From NCBI RefSeq assembly GCF_000308435.1, contig NZ_BAFR01000048.1, positions 1 to 64,000 of the forward strand: a DNA stretch of 64,000 bases, written 5' to 3'. This document shows, one piece after another, positions 26,546-36,121 of this stretch. Position numbers and translations under genes: made by a program. Positions within the stretch are counted from its first letter, which is position 1. Every line of letters starts with the position of its first letter. Under the pieces are notes generated by a model. It searched no databases. It saw only the letters and a list, made by a program, of their open reading frames with translations, and was not told where the DNA came from. The stretch is from Nocardia araoensis NBRC 100135. Its GTDB lineage: Bacteria; Actinomycetota; Actinomycetes; Mycobacteriales; Mycobacteriaceae.

Positions 26546-29500
26546 ATGACGAGCCAGCTGCGGGATCTGGCAGGTATGCTGCAAGGTAAGGCCGAGGAGT
26601 GGGCGAAAGAGCTTATTCAGCTCGACAGCCGTAACAGTCTGTTGAATTTCAGGATCACGAAGACAGCGACGCTGGATCTCACGTCGAGTCCGGAAAGAGC
26701 TGTGGGACGGTTGCTCTCGGGTGAGGCGGTGAGGTTGGGGGAGTTGTTCGGCGACGAGCAGGGGTACCGAGAGGCATGTACCCGCACCCGCAACCTGGTG
26801 CGCATGATCCGGAGTTTCAGTGAAGAGCAGGGCGTCGATGTCGGACGCTTGGTTTTTGGTCGCGTGTCCAGCGATGGGGGCAAGCGTGGAGGTGCGCGGG
26901 CACCGATTGCGTTGCGCGCGCCGCTGCTGCTGTATCAGATCGCGATTCAAGCCCGAACCGCCTCGGAGAATGATTTTTCGTTGCAGGTCACCGCTGAGCC
27001 AGAGCTGAACCCGGTTCTTCGGCACTGTTTGGAGCGCGAATACGGTGTGCGGGTCGACAGTTCGGTACTCGACGAACTGACGACTGGTGGTGACCTCGAA
27101 TCCGGCCCGCATGGGTTGGCCGAGCGTGTATTTCGTGTGATCGCCGACGCCGCTGGTGAGCAGGGAGTCTCCCTCGATCTGGCGGCCATGGTTGCGGTCG
27201 GCATCTGCAACTACGCGAAACTACCTATGGTGGACGACCTGATGTCCGCGGCACCCTTGCTCGCCGAACACGACCTGATCGTGGCGCTGGCCAGTGGTGG
27301 GCTCAGTGGTGTGGATGCGGGTGCAGGGGGTCGCTATACGCCTGCCGCGCCTGACACTGTTCGGCCGCAAGATGACTATTTGGTGTTGGATGCGGATTCG
27401 TCTCAGTACCGTGCGGTAGCAACGGCTCTGGCCGATCGCCATGTGGTGATCGATGGGCCGCCAGGGACCGGGAAGAGTCAGACTATCGCCAACTTGATCG
27501 CGGCGGGGGCTGCGGCCGGTTCGAAGATCTTGTTCGTGGCGGAGAAGCGGGCCGCGATCGAAGCGGTGACCAATCGGCTCACCGAGATCGGCTTGGGTGG
27601 TTTGGTGCTGGATCTGCACCAGTCCAAAGTCACTGGTCGTGCGGTGGCGGCGCAGTTGGCCGAAAGCTTCGAGCAGTTGGTTCGCGTTCCGGTTGCCGCA
27701 GGCGTGGAGCTGGATCGGGAGTTGGAGCACAGTCGTGGGAAGTTGAACGACTTTGTGCAGGCTGTGCACACGTGCCGTGCACCGTGGCAGCTGAGCCCGT
27801 ATCAGGTGCGGGAGGCGCTGGTGCGGTCACGCGGCGGCATCGAGACGGCCATCCGGTTTGGCAACTTGGCGCATTTCACCCCGGAGGTGCGTCTGGCCGT
27901 CGAAGAGGATCTTCGGCATTTCGTGGCCAACGGTGGCTTGCGACTGATCCGTCGAGAGACACCTTGGTGGAAGGCGCGTGTGGCGACGGTCGAGGACGCA
28001 CGCCAGGTGCTGGCGCAGCTGGAGGAGGTTACCACTCGCACGCTGAGTCGCAGCCAGACGAGCATGCGGGAACTGGTCTCGCAGGTGGGATTGCCCGAGC
28101 CGCGCGATTTCCAGGGATGGGACCGCACTCTGAACCTGCTGAGCGCTATGTCGGACAGTGCGGCGACATTGGGCGGCGATATCTTCGCGCGCCCGCTGAT
28201 CGAGTATCAGATAGCGACGACATCGTGGCGTGGGCGCCGCAGTAGAGAACCGAAACTGGGGTGGCGGCGCCGATCAGCATTGCTGAAGGAGCTGCGGCTC
28301 AACCGTGCCGGTATCACCGACAAGTCCGCTCTGCGGGTCGAGGTCACCAAGGTCATTGACCAGCTCGAACAATGGCGGCGGATGTCCGGCGCCGGCACCG
28401 GACCAGCAGATATAGGTGACTTCCGGGCGGTCGGCCATCAGTACGGGCGTTTGAGAGACCAGCTGGCTGCAATCGCGATGTGCGCGAATGTGGCATTGGA
28501 CCAACAGCCACTCGACGAGATCGAACGAGAACTTCAGGTGCTGGCTGGAGACCGCGTGATGGTTCCGTTCCTGCCCGATCTCACCGCGCAGTGGGCGCGA
28601 CTCCGGAACGCTGGGCTGGAGGCCCTTCTGAACGAAATCGCCACTCGCGCTGTCGATCCCGAACAGTCGGTGGCGTTGTTCCGGCATGCGCTGATGCACT
28701 CGCTCGATGAAGAGTTCATCCTCACCTCCCAGCCGTTGCGCGAGTTCCGAGCCGACTCACACAACCGACTGGTGCAGCAGTTCCAACAGACCGATCAGGA
28801 CCATCGCGACCTTGCGGTGCGTCGAATACTGCGCCACGTCGCACGCGCCGCCCAGCAGGTGAGTATCGACCACCCCACCGAGCACGCGCTGTTGCGCAGC
28901 GAGGCCAAGAAGAAGAGGAGCCACCGCAAACTCCGCAAACTGGTTTCCGACGCGCCGAATGTCATGCTGGCGGTGCGGCCGTGCTGGGCGATGTCGCCGC
29001 TGGTGGTCAGCCAAGCGCTGCCCCCGAAACAGCTTTTCGATCTGGTCATTTTCGATGAAGCGAGCCAGGTGCAGCCCCACGACGCGATCACCTCGATCAT
29101 GCGCGGCCGACGCCTCGTGGTCGCTGGCGATGACAAACAGCTGCCGCCGACGACCTTCTTCGACCGCTCCGACACCGATGACGGTGAGCCTGAGGACGGC
29201 GAGAATGTCGAACTGCGCGACTACGAGTCGATCCTCACCACACTCCAGCCGTTGATCGCCAACCGTTGCCGCCTGCAATGGCACTACCGCAGCCAGGACG
29301 AACGGCTGATCCAGTTCTCCAACGAAGAAATCTACAACCGCGAACTGGTCACCTTCCCCGGAGCCCACACCGACCCACCAGTGCGACTCGACGTTGTCGA
29401 CGGTCGAGTGCCACCTGGTGAACGCGGATCCGCTGACGCGGAGATAGACCGAGTTATCGAGCTGGTCCTCGAACATGCCGCGGACCGGCCACATGAGAGT

Positions 29501-30568
29501 CTCGGTGTCATCACTCTCGGGGTCACCCATCAGAAGAAACTCGACATGGCGTTGCGGCGGGCACGTGAGCGCAGGCCGGAACTGGACGAGTTCTTCGCCG
29601 AGGACCGCGGCCCCACCCAACGCTTCTTCATCAAGAACATCGAAACCGTCCAGGGCGACGAACGCGACGCGATCATCCTCAGTGTCGGGGTCGCCAAGAA
29701 CGCCACCGGTGGTGTCCACAGGCAGGGCTTCTCCGTGCTGAACCAGGAAGGAACCGAACGACGCGTCAACGTCGCGGTCACCCGCGCCAAACGGCGTATG
29801 ACCGTTGTCTGCTCGTTCCCACCTGGCGCTCTGCAACCCGATGGCCGGACGACCGGCACCGAAATGCTGCGCCGCTATCTGGAAGCTGCAAGCCACCATG
29901 GTCGCACTGATCCAGTGGGCCGCACGAGCGCCACCGACCTCAACGGCTTCGAACAGGCGATCCTCGACGGGCTGACCGGACACGGCGTCCTGGTGATCCC
30001 GCAGTGGGGAGTCTCGGGCTACCGCATCGACTTCGCACTCGCTCACCCCGACGAGCCGGGCCGCATGGTCCTGGCTGTGGAAGCCGACGGCGACAGCTAC
30101 CACCGCACCGCCAGCGCTAGGGACCGCGACCGGCTGCGCCAACAGCACCTCGAACGACTCGGCTGGCGATTCCACCGCGTCTGGGCATCGGCCTGGTTCG
30201 CCGACCCAGAACAAGAACTGCGCCGCATCATCGAAGCCTGGGAACACGCCGTAAAACTTTGTGACGCCGAACCCGCGCCCGAAACCATCGGGCCGCAGCG
30301 CTCTGTTCCTGAATTCCCGACACACGCCCGCCCGACCCTGCGGCGACCCGACGTTCACCCAGGACTCCAGATCGACAGCTATTCCCACCAGCAGGTCGTC
30401 GAAATGTTCCTGTGGCGCATGTCGGATGGACTGTTACTCGACGGTGAGGAACGGACACGGCAGATCCGCACCGATCTGGGATTCAAACGCCGCGGCCGCA
30501 AGATCGACGCCCGTTTGAGCAGCGCGCTGGACGAGGCTCAGCGCATACGAGACAAGGAAGAATCGTAA
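26546..30568 (+). CDS. SF1 helicase with DUF4011-like N terminus and C-terminal Vsr/MTES_1575-type nuclease
   Basis: 1340 aa. The N-terminal region (EWAKELIQLDSRNSLLNFR) is DUF4011-like. Upf1-type SF1 helicase motifs follow: Walker A GPPGTGKSQTIANLIA at about 301-316, motif II VIFDEASQ near 836, motif IV-V region WHYRSQDERLIQFSN, and motif VI VAVTRAKRR near 1075. The C-terminal 300 residues carry a Vsr-like restriction fold (YRIDFAL, then AVEADGDSYHRT near 1178, then RLRQQHLERLGWRFHRVWAS). Single-chain helicase-nucleases of this kind occur in defence islands. The ATG at 26546 has GGAGAGG 8 bp upstream. Confidence 0.85.
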   Translation: MTSQLRDLAGMLQGKAEEWAKELIQLDSRNSLLNFRITKTATLDLTSSPERAVGRLLSGEAVRLGELFGDEQGYREACTRTRNLVRMIRSFSEEQGVDVGRLVFGRVSSDGGKRGGARAPIALRAPLLLYQIAIQARTASENDFSLQVTAEPELNPVLRHCLEREYGVRVDSSVLDELTTGGDLESGPHGLAERVFRVIADAAGEQGVSLDLAAMVAVGICNYAKLPMVDDLMSAAPLLAEHDLIVALASGGLSGVDAGAGGRYTPAAPDTVRPQDDYLVLDADSSQYRAVATALADRHVVIDGPPGTGKSQTIANLIAAGAAAGSKILFVAEKRAAIEAVTNRLTEIGLGGLVLDLHQSKVTGRAVAAQLAESFEQLVRVPVAAGVELDRELEHSRGKLNDFVQAVHTCRAPWQLSPYQVREALVRSRGGIETAIRFGNLAHFTPEVRLAVEEDLRHFVANGGLRLIRRETPWWKARVATVEDARQVLAQLEEVTTRTLSRSQTSMRELVSQVGLPEPRDFQGWDRTLNLLSAMSDSAATLGGDIFARPLIEYQIATTSWRGRRSREPKLGWRRRSALLKELRLNRAGITDKSALRVEVTKVIDQLEQWRRMSGAGTGPADIGDFRAVGHQYGRLRDQLAAIAMCANVALDQQPLDEIERELQVLAGDRVMVPFLPDLTAQWARLRNAGLEALLNEIATRAVDPEQSVALFRHALMHSLDEEFILTSQPLREFRADSHNRLVQQFQQTDQDHRDLAVRRILRHVARAAQQVSIDHPTEHALLRSEAKKKRSHRKLRKLVSDAPNVMLAVRPCWAMSPLVVSQALPPKQLFDLVIFDEASQVQPHDAITSIMRGRRLVVAGDDKQLPPTTFFDRSDTDDGEPEDGENVELRDYESILTTLQPLIANRCRLQWHYRSQDERLIQFSNEEIYNRELVTFPGAHTDPPVRLDVVDGRVPPGERGSADAEIDRVIELVLEHAADRPHESLGVITLGVTHQKKLDMALRRARERRPELDEFFAEDRGPTQRFFIKNIETVQGDERDAIILSVGVAKNATGGVHRQGFSVLNQEGTERRVNVAVTRAKRRMTVVCSFPPGALQPDGRTTGTEMLRRYLEAASHHGRTDPVGRTSATDLNGFEQAILDGLTGHGVLVIPQWGVSGYRIDFALAHPDEPGRMVLAVEADGDSYHRTASARDRDRLRQQHLERLGWRFHRVWASAWFADPEQELRRIIEAWEHAVKLCDAEPAPETIGPQRSVPEFPTHARPTLRRPDVHPGLQIDSYSHQQVVEMFLWRMSDGLLLDGEERTRQIRTDLGFKRRGRKIDARLSSALDEAQRIRDKEES

Positions 30569-31423
30569 ATGGCCACTCTTGACCCCAAGACCGTGGAACG
30601 ACTGGCGCGGATCATCATCGACCTTGACGGCCCGTACGCACGAACCGGCCGCCAACTCGAATCGCTACTTGCACAAGCCGGTTGGCAGAATCCCCCTGAA
30701 TACGACGGAACGCCCCGGATCCCTTGGCTCATTGAGCAACTCGATGAACGCGAGGATCCCGATCGTGATCTCGAACGTCTGTTGTGCCGGGTCTGCGACC
30801 CCCTCGAATATGATGAAGGGCACACGGCAGCAGAGATATTCCGCGACGCCGTCAATGCCGTCCTCGCCGGCGAAGGGCTCATCATCCTCGACACCGGCGG
30901 CCGACCCGTGATTGCTGAGCTCGGCGGCAACGGAACCGGAGCCTTCAACGCCGAACCCCACGACCTGGATACCCGCATACGTCGGCTCATCGGCGACCAG
31001 CACACTGCGGAAACGCTCATCAAACGAGCCGGCGAAGCCCGAATCTGCCAACGTAACGGCGCATACACCATGGCTGTCATCGCGATCGGCAGCTTCGTCG
31101 AAGGCCTGCTCCTGACAATGCTCACTGAACGCGACGACCGCTGCCGCAACAACAAATTCGTCGACAGCAAGGGGAAGTTCGCGACCAACCCACACCCCAA
31201 CCTCGCCTCACTGATCGACACCGCCCACGCCTGCGGATGGATACAACTCGACGCCAAGACCTTCATGCACACTGTCCGCAACTTCCGCAACTACATCCAC
31301 CCCGGCAAAGAACTCGCCGACAACCCCGACTTCGACAACGACAGCGTCGGACTCTGCTGGGCGCCCCTACAAGCAATGCTCAACGACCTCGAACAAAAAT
31401 TCCAGGTGGAGGAGGTAGTCTGA
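30569..31423 (+). CDS. Hypothetical HEPN-like protein coupled to the helicase-nuclease
   Basis: 284 aa. The ATG follows the helicase stop with no gap (TAAATG), with AAGGAAG upstream, so the two are co-translated. The N terminus (DGPYARTGRQLESLLAQAGW) resembles N-terminal domains of AbiJ-type abortive-infection proteins. The C terminus carries RNFRNYIH at about 236-243, an R-x6-H motif of HEPN ribonucleases, in a helical context (AIGSFVEGLLLTML). The likely role is an RNase effector or a partner of the helicase; the family assignment is tentative. Confidence 0.7.
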   Translation: MATLDPKTVERLARIIIDLDGPYARTGRQLESLLAQAGWQNPPEYDGTPRIPWLIEQLDEREDPDRDLERLLCRVCDPLEYDEGHTAAEIFRDAVNAVLAGEGLIILDTGGRPVIAELGGNGTGAFNAEPHDLDTRIRRLIGDQHTAETLIKRAGEARICQRNGAYTMAVIAIGSFVEGLLLTMLTERDDRCRNNKFVDSKGKFATNPHPNLASLIDTAHACGWIQLDAKTFMHTVRNFRNYIHPGKELADNPDFDNDSVGLCWAPLQAMLNDLEQKFQVEEVV

Positions 31424-31784
31424 GCGCCCCGAGACAGAGCTGAAGATCGCGGAGGCGAGGGTGTTGACGCTGTCGAGTTCGGCGGCACCGGCATCGGCGT
31501 CCTCGCTGTCCTGCCTGAACTGTCGGAAGCTGTGCCGACGCTCGCGTCTAGCGAGAAGCTGGACCGCGCGCTCCCGGGAGGCCGTCTCGGCGATGCGGTC
31601 GAGCGTTGCAGGTGAGCCACGGCTGCCCGTCGGCGTTCCGGGTCTACGAGTTTCCTTCGCGGTATCGTTCAAAGCCGCCTTTTTCAGCTCCGCCTCAGCC
31701 AGTAGTCATTTCAAGGTGGCATTTCATGGCCCAGAAGGGGAATGGCTCGGAACACGGTTGGCCAGTTGCGGGACCGCCGAGCAC
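31424..31784. other. Gap with a possible small minus-strand gene fragment
   Basis: 361 bp between convergent operons. A minus-strand frame from 31672 to 31367 (MNDTAKETRRPGTPTGSRGS at its start, Arg-rich) is open but overlaps the end of the HEPN-like gene and lacks family features. I treat it as unproven. No terminator-like hairpin stands out. Confidence 0.35.
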
Positions 31785-33404
31785 CTACGATCTGCTTGTC
31801 CAAATAGACCTGTTTCCGTAGTCCTGGACAAGCAGCGATATCTGTTCGAGGTGGTGATCGATGAACGTGTCCAGTGGGAACACGCCGCCCCATTCGCCGA
31901 TGTCTTCAGTGGTGAGGCTGCTTGGGAAATGAATCGACGCTTCATGCACCGCATCGGCGGGCGAGGTTGGGTCCATAGCGAATTCGTGGGTGAGGTAGTG
32001 GATTCCCCAGAAGCGAAGCAACTGGAGGTCTAGCGGGTGCGTCTCGCCTCTCTGTATGTGCCAGGAGATCGGATCTCGATATACGATCCGGGTGAGTGCG
32101 CCGAGATGCGGTACCTGTATGCCGTTCCATCGCAGTTCTCCGCGGAGGAAGTATGTGGCGGCATGCCCGTCACGGGCTTTCGCTACGCCGAGGACGAGAG
32201 GGCTGTACTTCTTCAACTGGTCAGGCAGCCCGTAAACGAGGGTGGTGATTATGTCGCAGGGGTTGTAGATATGCAGATGGACGTCGTATTCCTCGGCCTT
32301 TTGCGCCAGCCAGTCGAGCCAGTTGCCGACGAGTTCAGTCCAGTCGTCGTTCTGGGACAGGCATGTCATCACTGCCTTTCTAAATTCGCGCCATTGTCCG
32401 ATGATTTTGTTGCTGGCGCTGCCTTTGTACTGAACCTTCGCCTCACCCTCGTGGCCGCGGAGAGCTCTGACGATGTCATCGTCGTCGTACAAGCCTGTGG
32501 CGAAAGCGCCAGTGGTGTGAATCTTGCTGATCGTCCAGTTCTCTTCGTTGGTGATCTGCGTGAATTTATCTGGCCCTGCGCTTTCCTTATCATCCGAACG
32601 TATGGTGGCGCACACATGTGTCAGTGCATCGTATTCGTCGGGATATACGTACTCGGCGCGTTCTTCATCGTCGAGGACTCCGTGACGACACAAATGCGCA
32701 CGCGGCGACTCACCGTCGCGGTTATCGATGCGGCCGAAGGCCAAGTAGAGGGCGTGCGGATAGATGACGATGTCGGAAGTGCCGTCGTAGTCGAGATGGA
32801 CACCAACGAGATCGATCGCGTGTGCGTCTGCTGCCGATCGCACGGTCCACTGCCAGCAGGCATCCCGTTTGGCTGAATCGTCGAACAGGAAGATGACATG
32901 CGCTGAGGTGAGCCTCTGTTCGACCGGCTCACTGAGCAGCTCGACCCTCCGCGCTGCTGTCGGGACGCCATCGTTATCCACGGTCAAGCTGTAGCCGCGT
33001 AGATCGTGGTCCCACTTTCGAGCAAGGTTGCTCAGGGGCGCCAGAAGTTCCCGCCACTGCGGCTCCAGCGCGACGGCCATCGTTCGAATCCGATGCTGCG
33101 GTAGCCCTTTCTCACGACGCAGCAGTTCGGCATACTTCGTAAGCTCTTGTGCTGTCTCGCGGGCTGACCTGTTCGCCCGTTTCAGCTCGATTACTACCCA
33201 CATCTGGTGCTGGTCGCGAGCAAGAATATCGATCCGACCGCCAGTCCCGTTGGAGTTCGGCAGCCGGTACTCCTGATCGACAAGGCGCAGGCCACGTTCC
33301 AGGATGTCGAGTCGGTGCGCAAGGAACTCCCGGATGCGCGATTCATGAGGATCTGCTGGCACATCGGATCTCCTGCTTGTCGATTCGTGGCTCACAGTTC
33401 GCAT
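31785..33404 (-). CDS. NucS/DUF91-like endonuclease-domain protein
   Basis: About 539 aa. The N-terminal domain has a PD-(D/E)xK nuclease pattern: GGRIDILARD (Asp about 59), then VVIELKR (Glu 73, Lys 75), and KYAELLRREKGL, as in NucS/RecB-like endonucleases. The remaining about 400 residues are unassigned, perhaps a target-recognition or sensor domain. The ATG at 33404 lies 4 bp after the upstream gene's stop, which supports this start over the longer frame reaching 33638. It probably works with the nuclease-like gene before it. Confidence 0.7.
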   Translation of the reverse strand: MRTVSHESTSRRSDVPADPHESRIREFLAHRLDILERGLRLVDQEYRLPNSNGTGGRIDILARDQHQMWVVIELKRANRSARETAQELTKYAELLRREKGLPQHRIRTMAVALEPQWRELLAPLSNLARKWDHDLRGYSLTVDNDGVPTAARRVELLSEPVEQRLTSAHVIFLFDDSAKRDACWQWTVRSAADAHAIDLVGVHLDYDGTSDIVIYPHALYLAFGRIDNRDGESPRAHLCRHGVLDDEERAEYVYPDEYDALTHVCATIRSDDKESAGPDKFTQITNEENWTISKIHTTGAFATGLYDDDDIVRALRGHEGEAKVQYKGSASNKIIGQWREFRKAVMTCLSQNDDWTELVGNWLDWLAQKAEEYDVHLHIYNPCDIITTLVYGLPDQLKKYSPLVLGVAKARDGHAATYFLRGELRWNGIQVPHLGALTRIVYRDPISWHIQRGETHPLDLQLLRFWGIHYLTHEFAMDPTSPADAVHEASIHFPSSLTTEDIGEWGGVFPLDTFIDHHLEQISLLVQDYGNRSIWTSRS

Positions 33405-33408
33405 CGAT

Positions 33409-34266
33409 TCAGCTGGCTTCGATCCAACCGGTTTCATATTTCGTAAGCAGAGGCATAGTGGAGCCCACCTCGCTGGACTGCGCCACGTGTTGCGCGACCG
33501 CTCGCTGCCGCTGCAACCAGCCTCTGAAACCGGACCGTTGATGGACAGCAGCTTCTGCTTGCTCCCATTCACGACTATCCGGACACCACAGACCCTCGTA
33601 CTGTTGGCTGCGTTGTGCGAGCTCGGCCGCCAACTCACTGAAAGAGATGCCGCCTGGGTTGTCTAGGCGATGCACCCTCCCAAGGGTCCTTGAACGATGC
33701 TCTTGCAGAACGAAGTTCAGCTCCAGACAGAAGTCACCATGGATGTTGTCGTCGGTCAGCACGGTGGCGCTGAACGCGAGGAACTCGTGGATTCTGTCCA
33801 GGGTGTCGTCATCGAGCTCGTAGGGTTCGGGGCGATGCGCGATGTGAAGCAGCACCAGGCGGGAGCACGTCATGGCATCGGCACGCTGCGGGATGCTGAT
33901 ATCGGCAGGTCGCAGGCGCCGCAGTGGGTGCACGCGAAGACGAATAATGTCATGCAAGCCACGAAGTTCTAGAGTTTCGCAGATCTTTCTGAGGTTGGTG
34001 TCCTCGCGGTCTCGATGCCAGTACCCGCCGTCGTATTCGATGACGAGCGGGTGTTCGCGAGCGCCCACCAGAAACATCAGGTCGGCTCGTAGTTCGTAGC
34101 GTCCGGCCACCCGATAGTGGCGAACGCCGTTGCCGAGCACAAAGTTCAGGATCGCGAAGATGTCACCTTCGATCACCGACTCACCAGGCGGACTGTCACC
34201 GGGTCTCAGAAATCGTCCCGCGCCATACCAACTCACCATACCGACGATAGCGACAACCACCGACAT
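33409..34266 (-). CDS. DUF559/Vsr-like nuclease-domain protein
   Basis: 285 aa. The central region has the Vsr/DUF559 pattern: RADLMF (Asp 62), VIEYDGGYWH (Glu 77, Asp 79, His 84), then D89 and K94, and DIIRLRVHPL. A short hydrophobic N terminus (VVVAIVGMVSWYG) might be a membrane anchor, unless the real start is the ATG at 34239. It is the first gene of a two-gene unit with the NucS-like gene 4 bp downstream. Confidence 0.68.
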   Translation of the reverse strand: MSVVVAIVGMVSWYGAGRFLRPGDSPPGESVIEGDIFAILNFVLGNGVRHYRVAGRYELRADLMFLVGAREHPLVIEYDGGYWHRDREDTNLRKICETLELRGLHDIIRLRVHPLRRLRPADISIPQRADAMTCSRLVLLHIAHRPEPYELDDDTLDRIHEFLAFSATVLTDDNIHGDFCLELNFVLQEHRSRTLGRVHRLDNPGGISFSELAAELAQRSQQYEGLWCPDSREWEQAEAAVHQRSGFRGWLQRQRAVAQHVAQSSEVGSTMPLLTKYETGWIEAS

Positions 34267-34319
34267 TCCCTGTCACCGCTCGTCATCCAGCATTGATAGT
34301 GTACGACAGGTTGTAGTTG

Positions 34320-34484
34320 TCGCCCATCGAAGCACAAGCGATGGCTGCGGTCTTCGGCGCCGACCGGCCAGCCGACCGGCCATGTTTGATCGGGTCCTCG
34401 AAGGCGAACGTCGGACATCTCGAAGCCGGCGCGGGCATCGTCGGACTCATCAAGGCAACAATGGCTATCAAGAAGGGCCACGTC
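34320..34484 (+). pseudogene. Fragment of a type I polyketide synthase ketosynthase domain
   Basis: About 55 residues matching the C-terminal half of a ketosynthase: [16 protein letters not shown], then [18 protein letters not shown] and [15 protein letters not shown] contains one of the two catalytic His. The active-site Cys half and all other PKS domains are absent. It is a stray piece in the gap upstream of the nuclease pair, evidence of rearrangement or illegitimate recombination. Confidence 0.75.
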
Positions 34485-34654
34485 GGCCAGCGGCGGCCGA
34501 AGCCCACGGGCGTACCCCCCCTCTGCGGCCAGTCGCGGTTCGGCTGCTCGGCTGTCGTCGGTGGCGCTTGTGCCAGTTGCATGGCCACTGGGTTCGCGCG
34601 CGTCGATCCGGGTCGGAGTCATGACAACGAACCCACCGTCTTCCCCAGCTGCAG

Positions 34655-35571
34655 ATGCCGAGAAGGACTGGAATGTACCAGTTCGTCCAAGCAATCTGCT
34701 ATTTCATCGAGGGTGACCGATACGAGCGGCAGATTGTCGGTTCGCAGGGGCTTGCCGAGTTGCTGCCGTTGACACCCGTTCCCTCGGAAGTGCTCACGAA
34801 AGGACTGCGGCAAGCGCTGAATCGCGAGCGTAGCAATGTCGGGCGCAGAGCATACGCCGACCGCGTTAAGGCCATCCTCAAGGAGCGTCGAACAGCTGGC
34901 GTCGCTCGGGGGCTCGCCGATGATCTGGCTGCGTTCACTACCGGTGGCATGCACGACGAGCTGGGCTGGAATGACATCGCCCTCCATGCCTGCCGAGTGC
35001 TGGCTACGCACGAGAAGGTTGTCTTCGTGTCCCGTAGCGACCTGGAATTCGGTGCCGCTCAGCTGGATTACGCGCGCGACGAGGGCTTCCGGCTGGTCCT
35101 TGTCCCCCACAACATCGCCGACCGGATCGGAAATCTCACCGACTTCGAGGGCGAACCTCTTTACGACCTCGACGGCTACCGCGATGCCTGGAACGACAGC
35201 TTCACCTTCATTTTCGTCGATCCGGCCCGCCTGACTCCAGATGAACGACAGGTCTACTCACTGACCGGCCCCCTACTCGCGGCGCTTGGCGTCGTACCCA
35301 CACGCATCGGAGTCTCCGAGATCCTGATCTCGGAGACCATGCGCCTCAACAGCATCGGACACAAATTCTCGGCGTCTACGAACCAGCTACCAAACGCATC
35401 ATCATCCGCCGCGACCAACTCACCGCACCCGCCGACTTCTGCGGCACCCTTCTGCACGAACTCACGCACACCGGCACCGGCACAACCGACGGCACACTCG
35501 CGTTCGAGAGCGCGCTCACCCAGCAGCTCGGCGCACTGGCAGTGGCGTTGCTGCGCAATACCCGTCGGTAG
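34655..35571 (+). pseudogene. Truncated and frameshifted HSP90-like ATPase-family protein with HExxH domain
   Basis: Reading from 34655 gives a segment typical of the C-terminal part of large actinobacterial HSP90-type ATP-binding proteins (ALNRERSNVGRRAYADRVKA, then EILISETMRL). The frame then shifts near 35366-35372. The continuation in another frame reads ILGVYEPATKRIIIRRDQL, then LLHELTHTGTGTTDGTLAFE, with an HExxH metallopeptidase motif at about 35455-35469, ending at the TAG at 35569. The N-terminal ATPase domain is absent; a stop precedes the segment. It is non-functional unless the shift is a sequencing error and the domain works alone. Confidence 0.65.
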
Positions 35572-36121
35572 CCACTCGTCGCCATTCCCAGGACACGGTC
35601 GGCCGCCGAACGGTACAAGATAGCCGGTCTCGGTCCGCGCGCCACGGACGTCGGCACATGCTCGGCCGGATGGGTTTCCCCTCAACGGAAGGTATATACG
35701 GATTTGGGTTCGACGACTCGTCGCCGCCGAACCGGGACAGAGCGAGCCGGTCGTGTCGTTCGCTTGCGTGTTCAGAGCGAGCTGTAGCGCCCTCGATGCA
35801 TCGTCATTCGGAAATGACCTGGATCCGTGTCCTCGAATCCGCACTGGCAGTGATGGTGGTGTCCAGGATCGGGCCCTGACCTGCCGTAAGCCTTCGCGAT
35901 AGCGGAGGCTGTGGCCAATCTGCCGATTAGTGATTCGGTGTGTGTCGCAGAGTTGGGTTTGCCGTGCCGCCGGGGGTCGTGCGCTGCGTGCTGGATTCGG
36001 TGCAGCGTGTCATAACCAACTACTGTCTACGCGTTCCTCGGCAAGTCGCCTTCGACCGTAAAGCCGCGCCGCTGTGACTATTCCCCTTCACCCCGCATCA
36101 GACGCAGCCTCGCCTCTGCCA
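35572..36121. other. Gap with no recognised gene
   Basis: 550 bp between the truncated ATPase gene and the 3' end of the methyltransferase fusion. No supported open frame, RNA or strong repeat was seen. Confidence 0.45.

Noticed and set aside
28757..30388. 543-codon minus-strand open frame inside the helicase gene
   Set aside because: Antisense to helicase motifs II-VI, which are well conserved on the plus strand.
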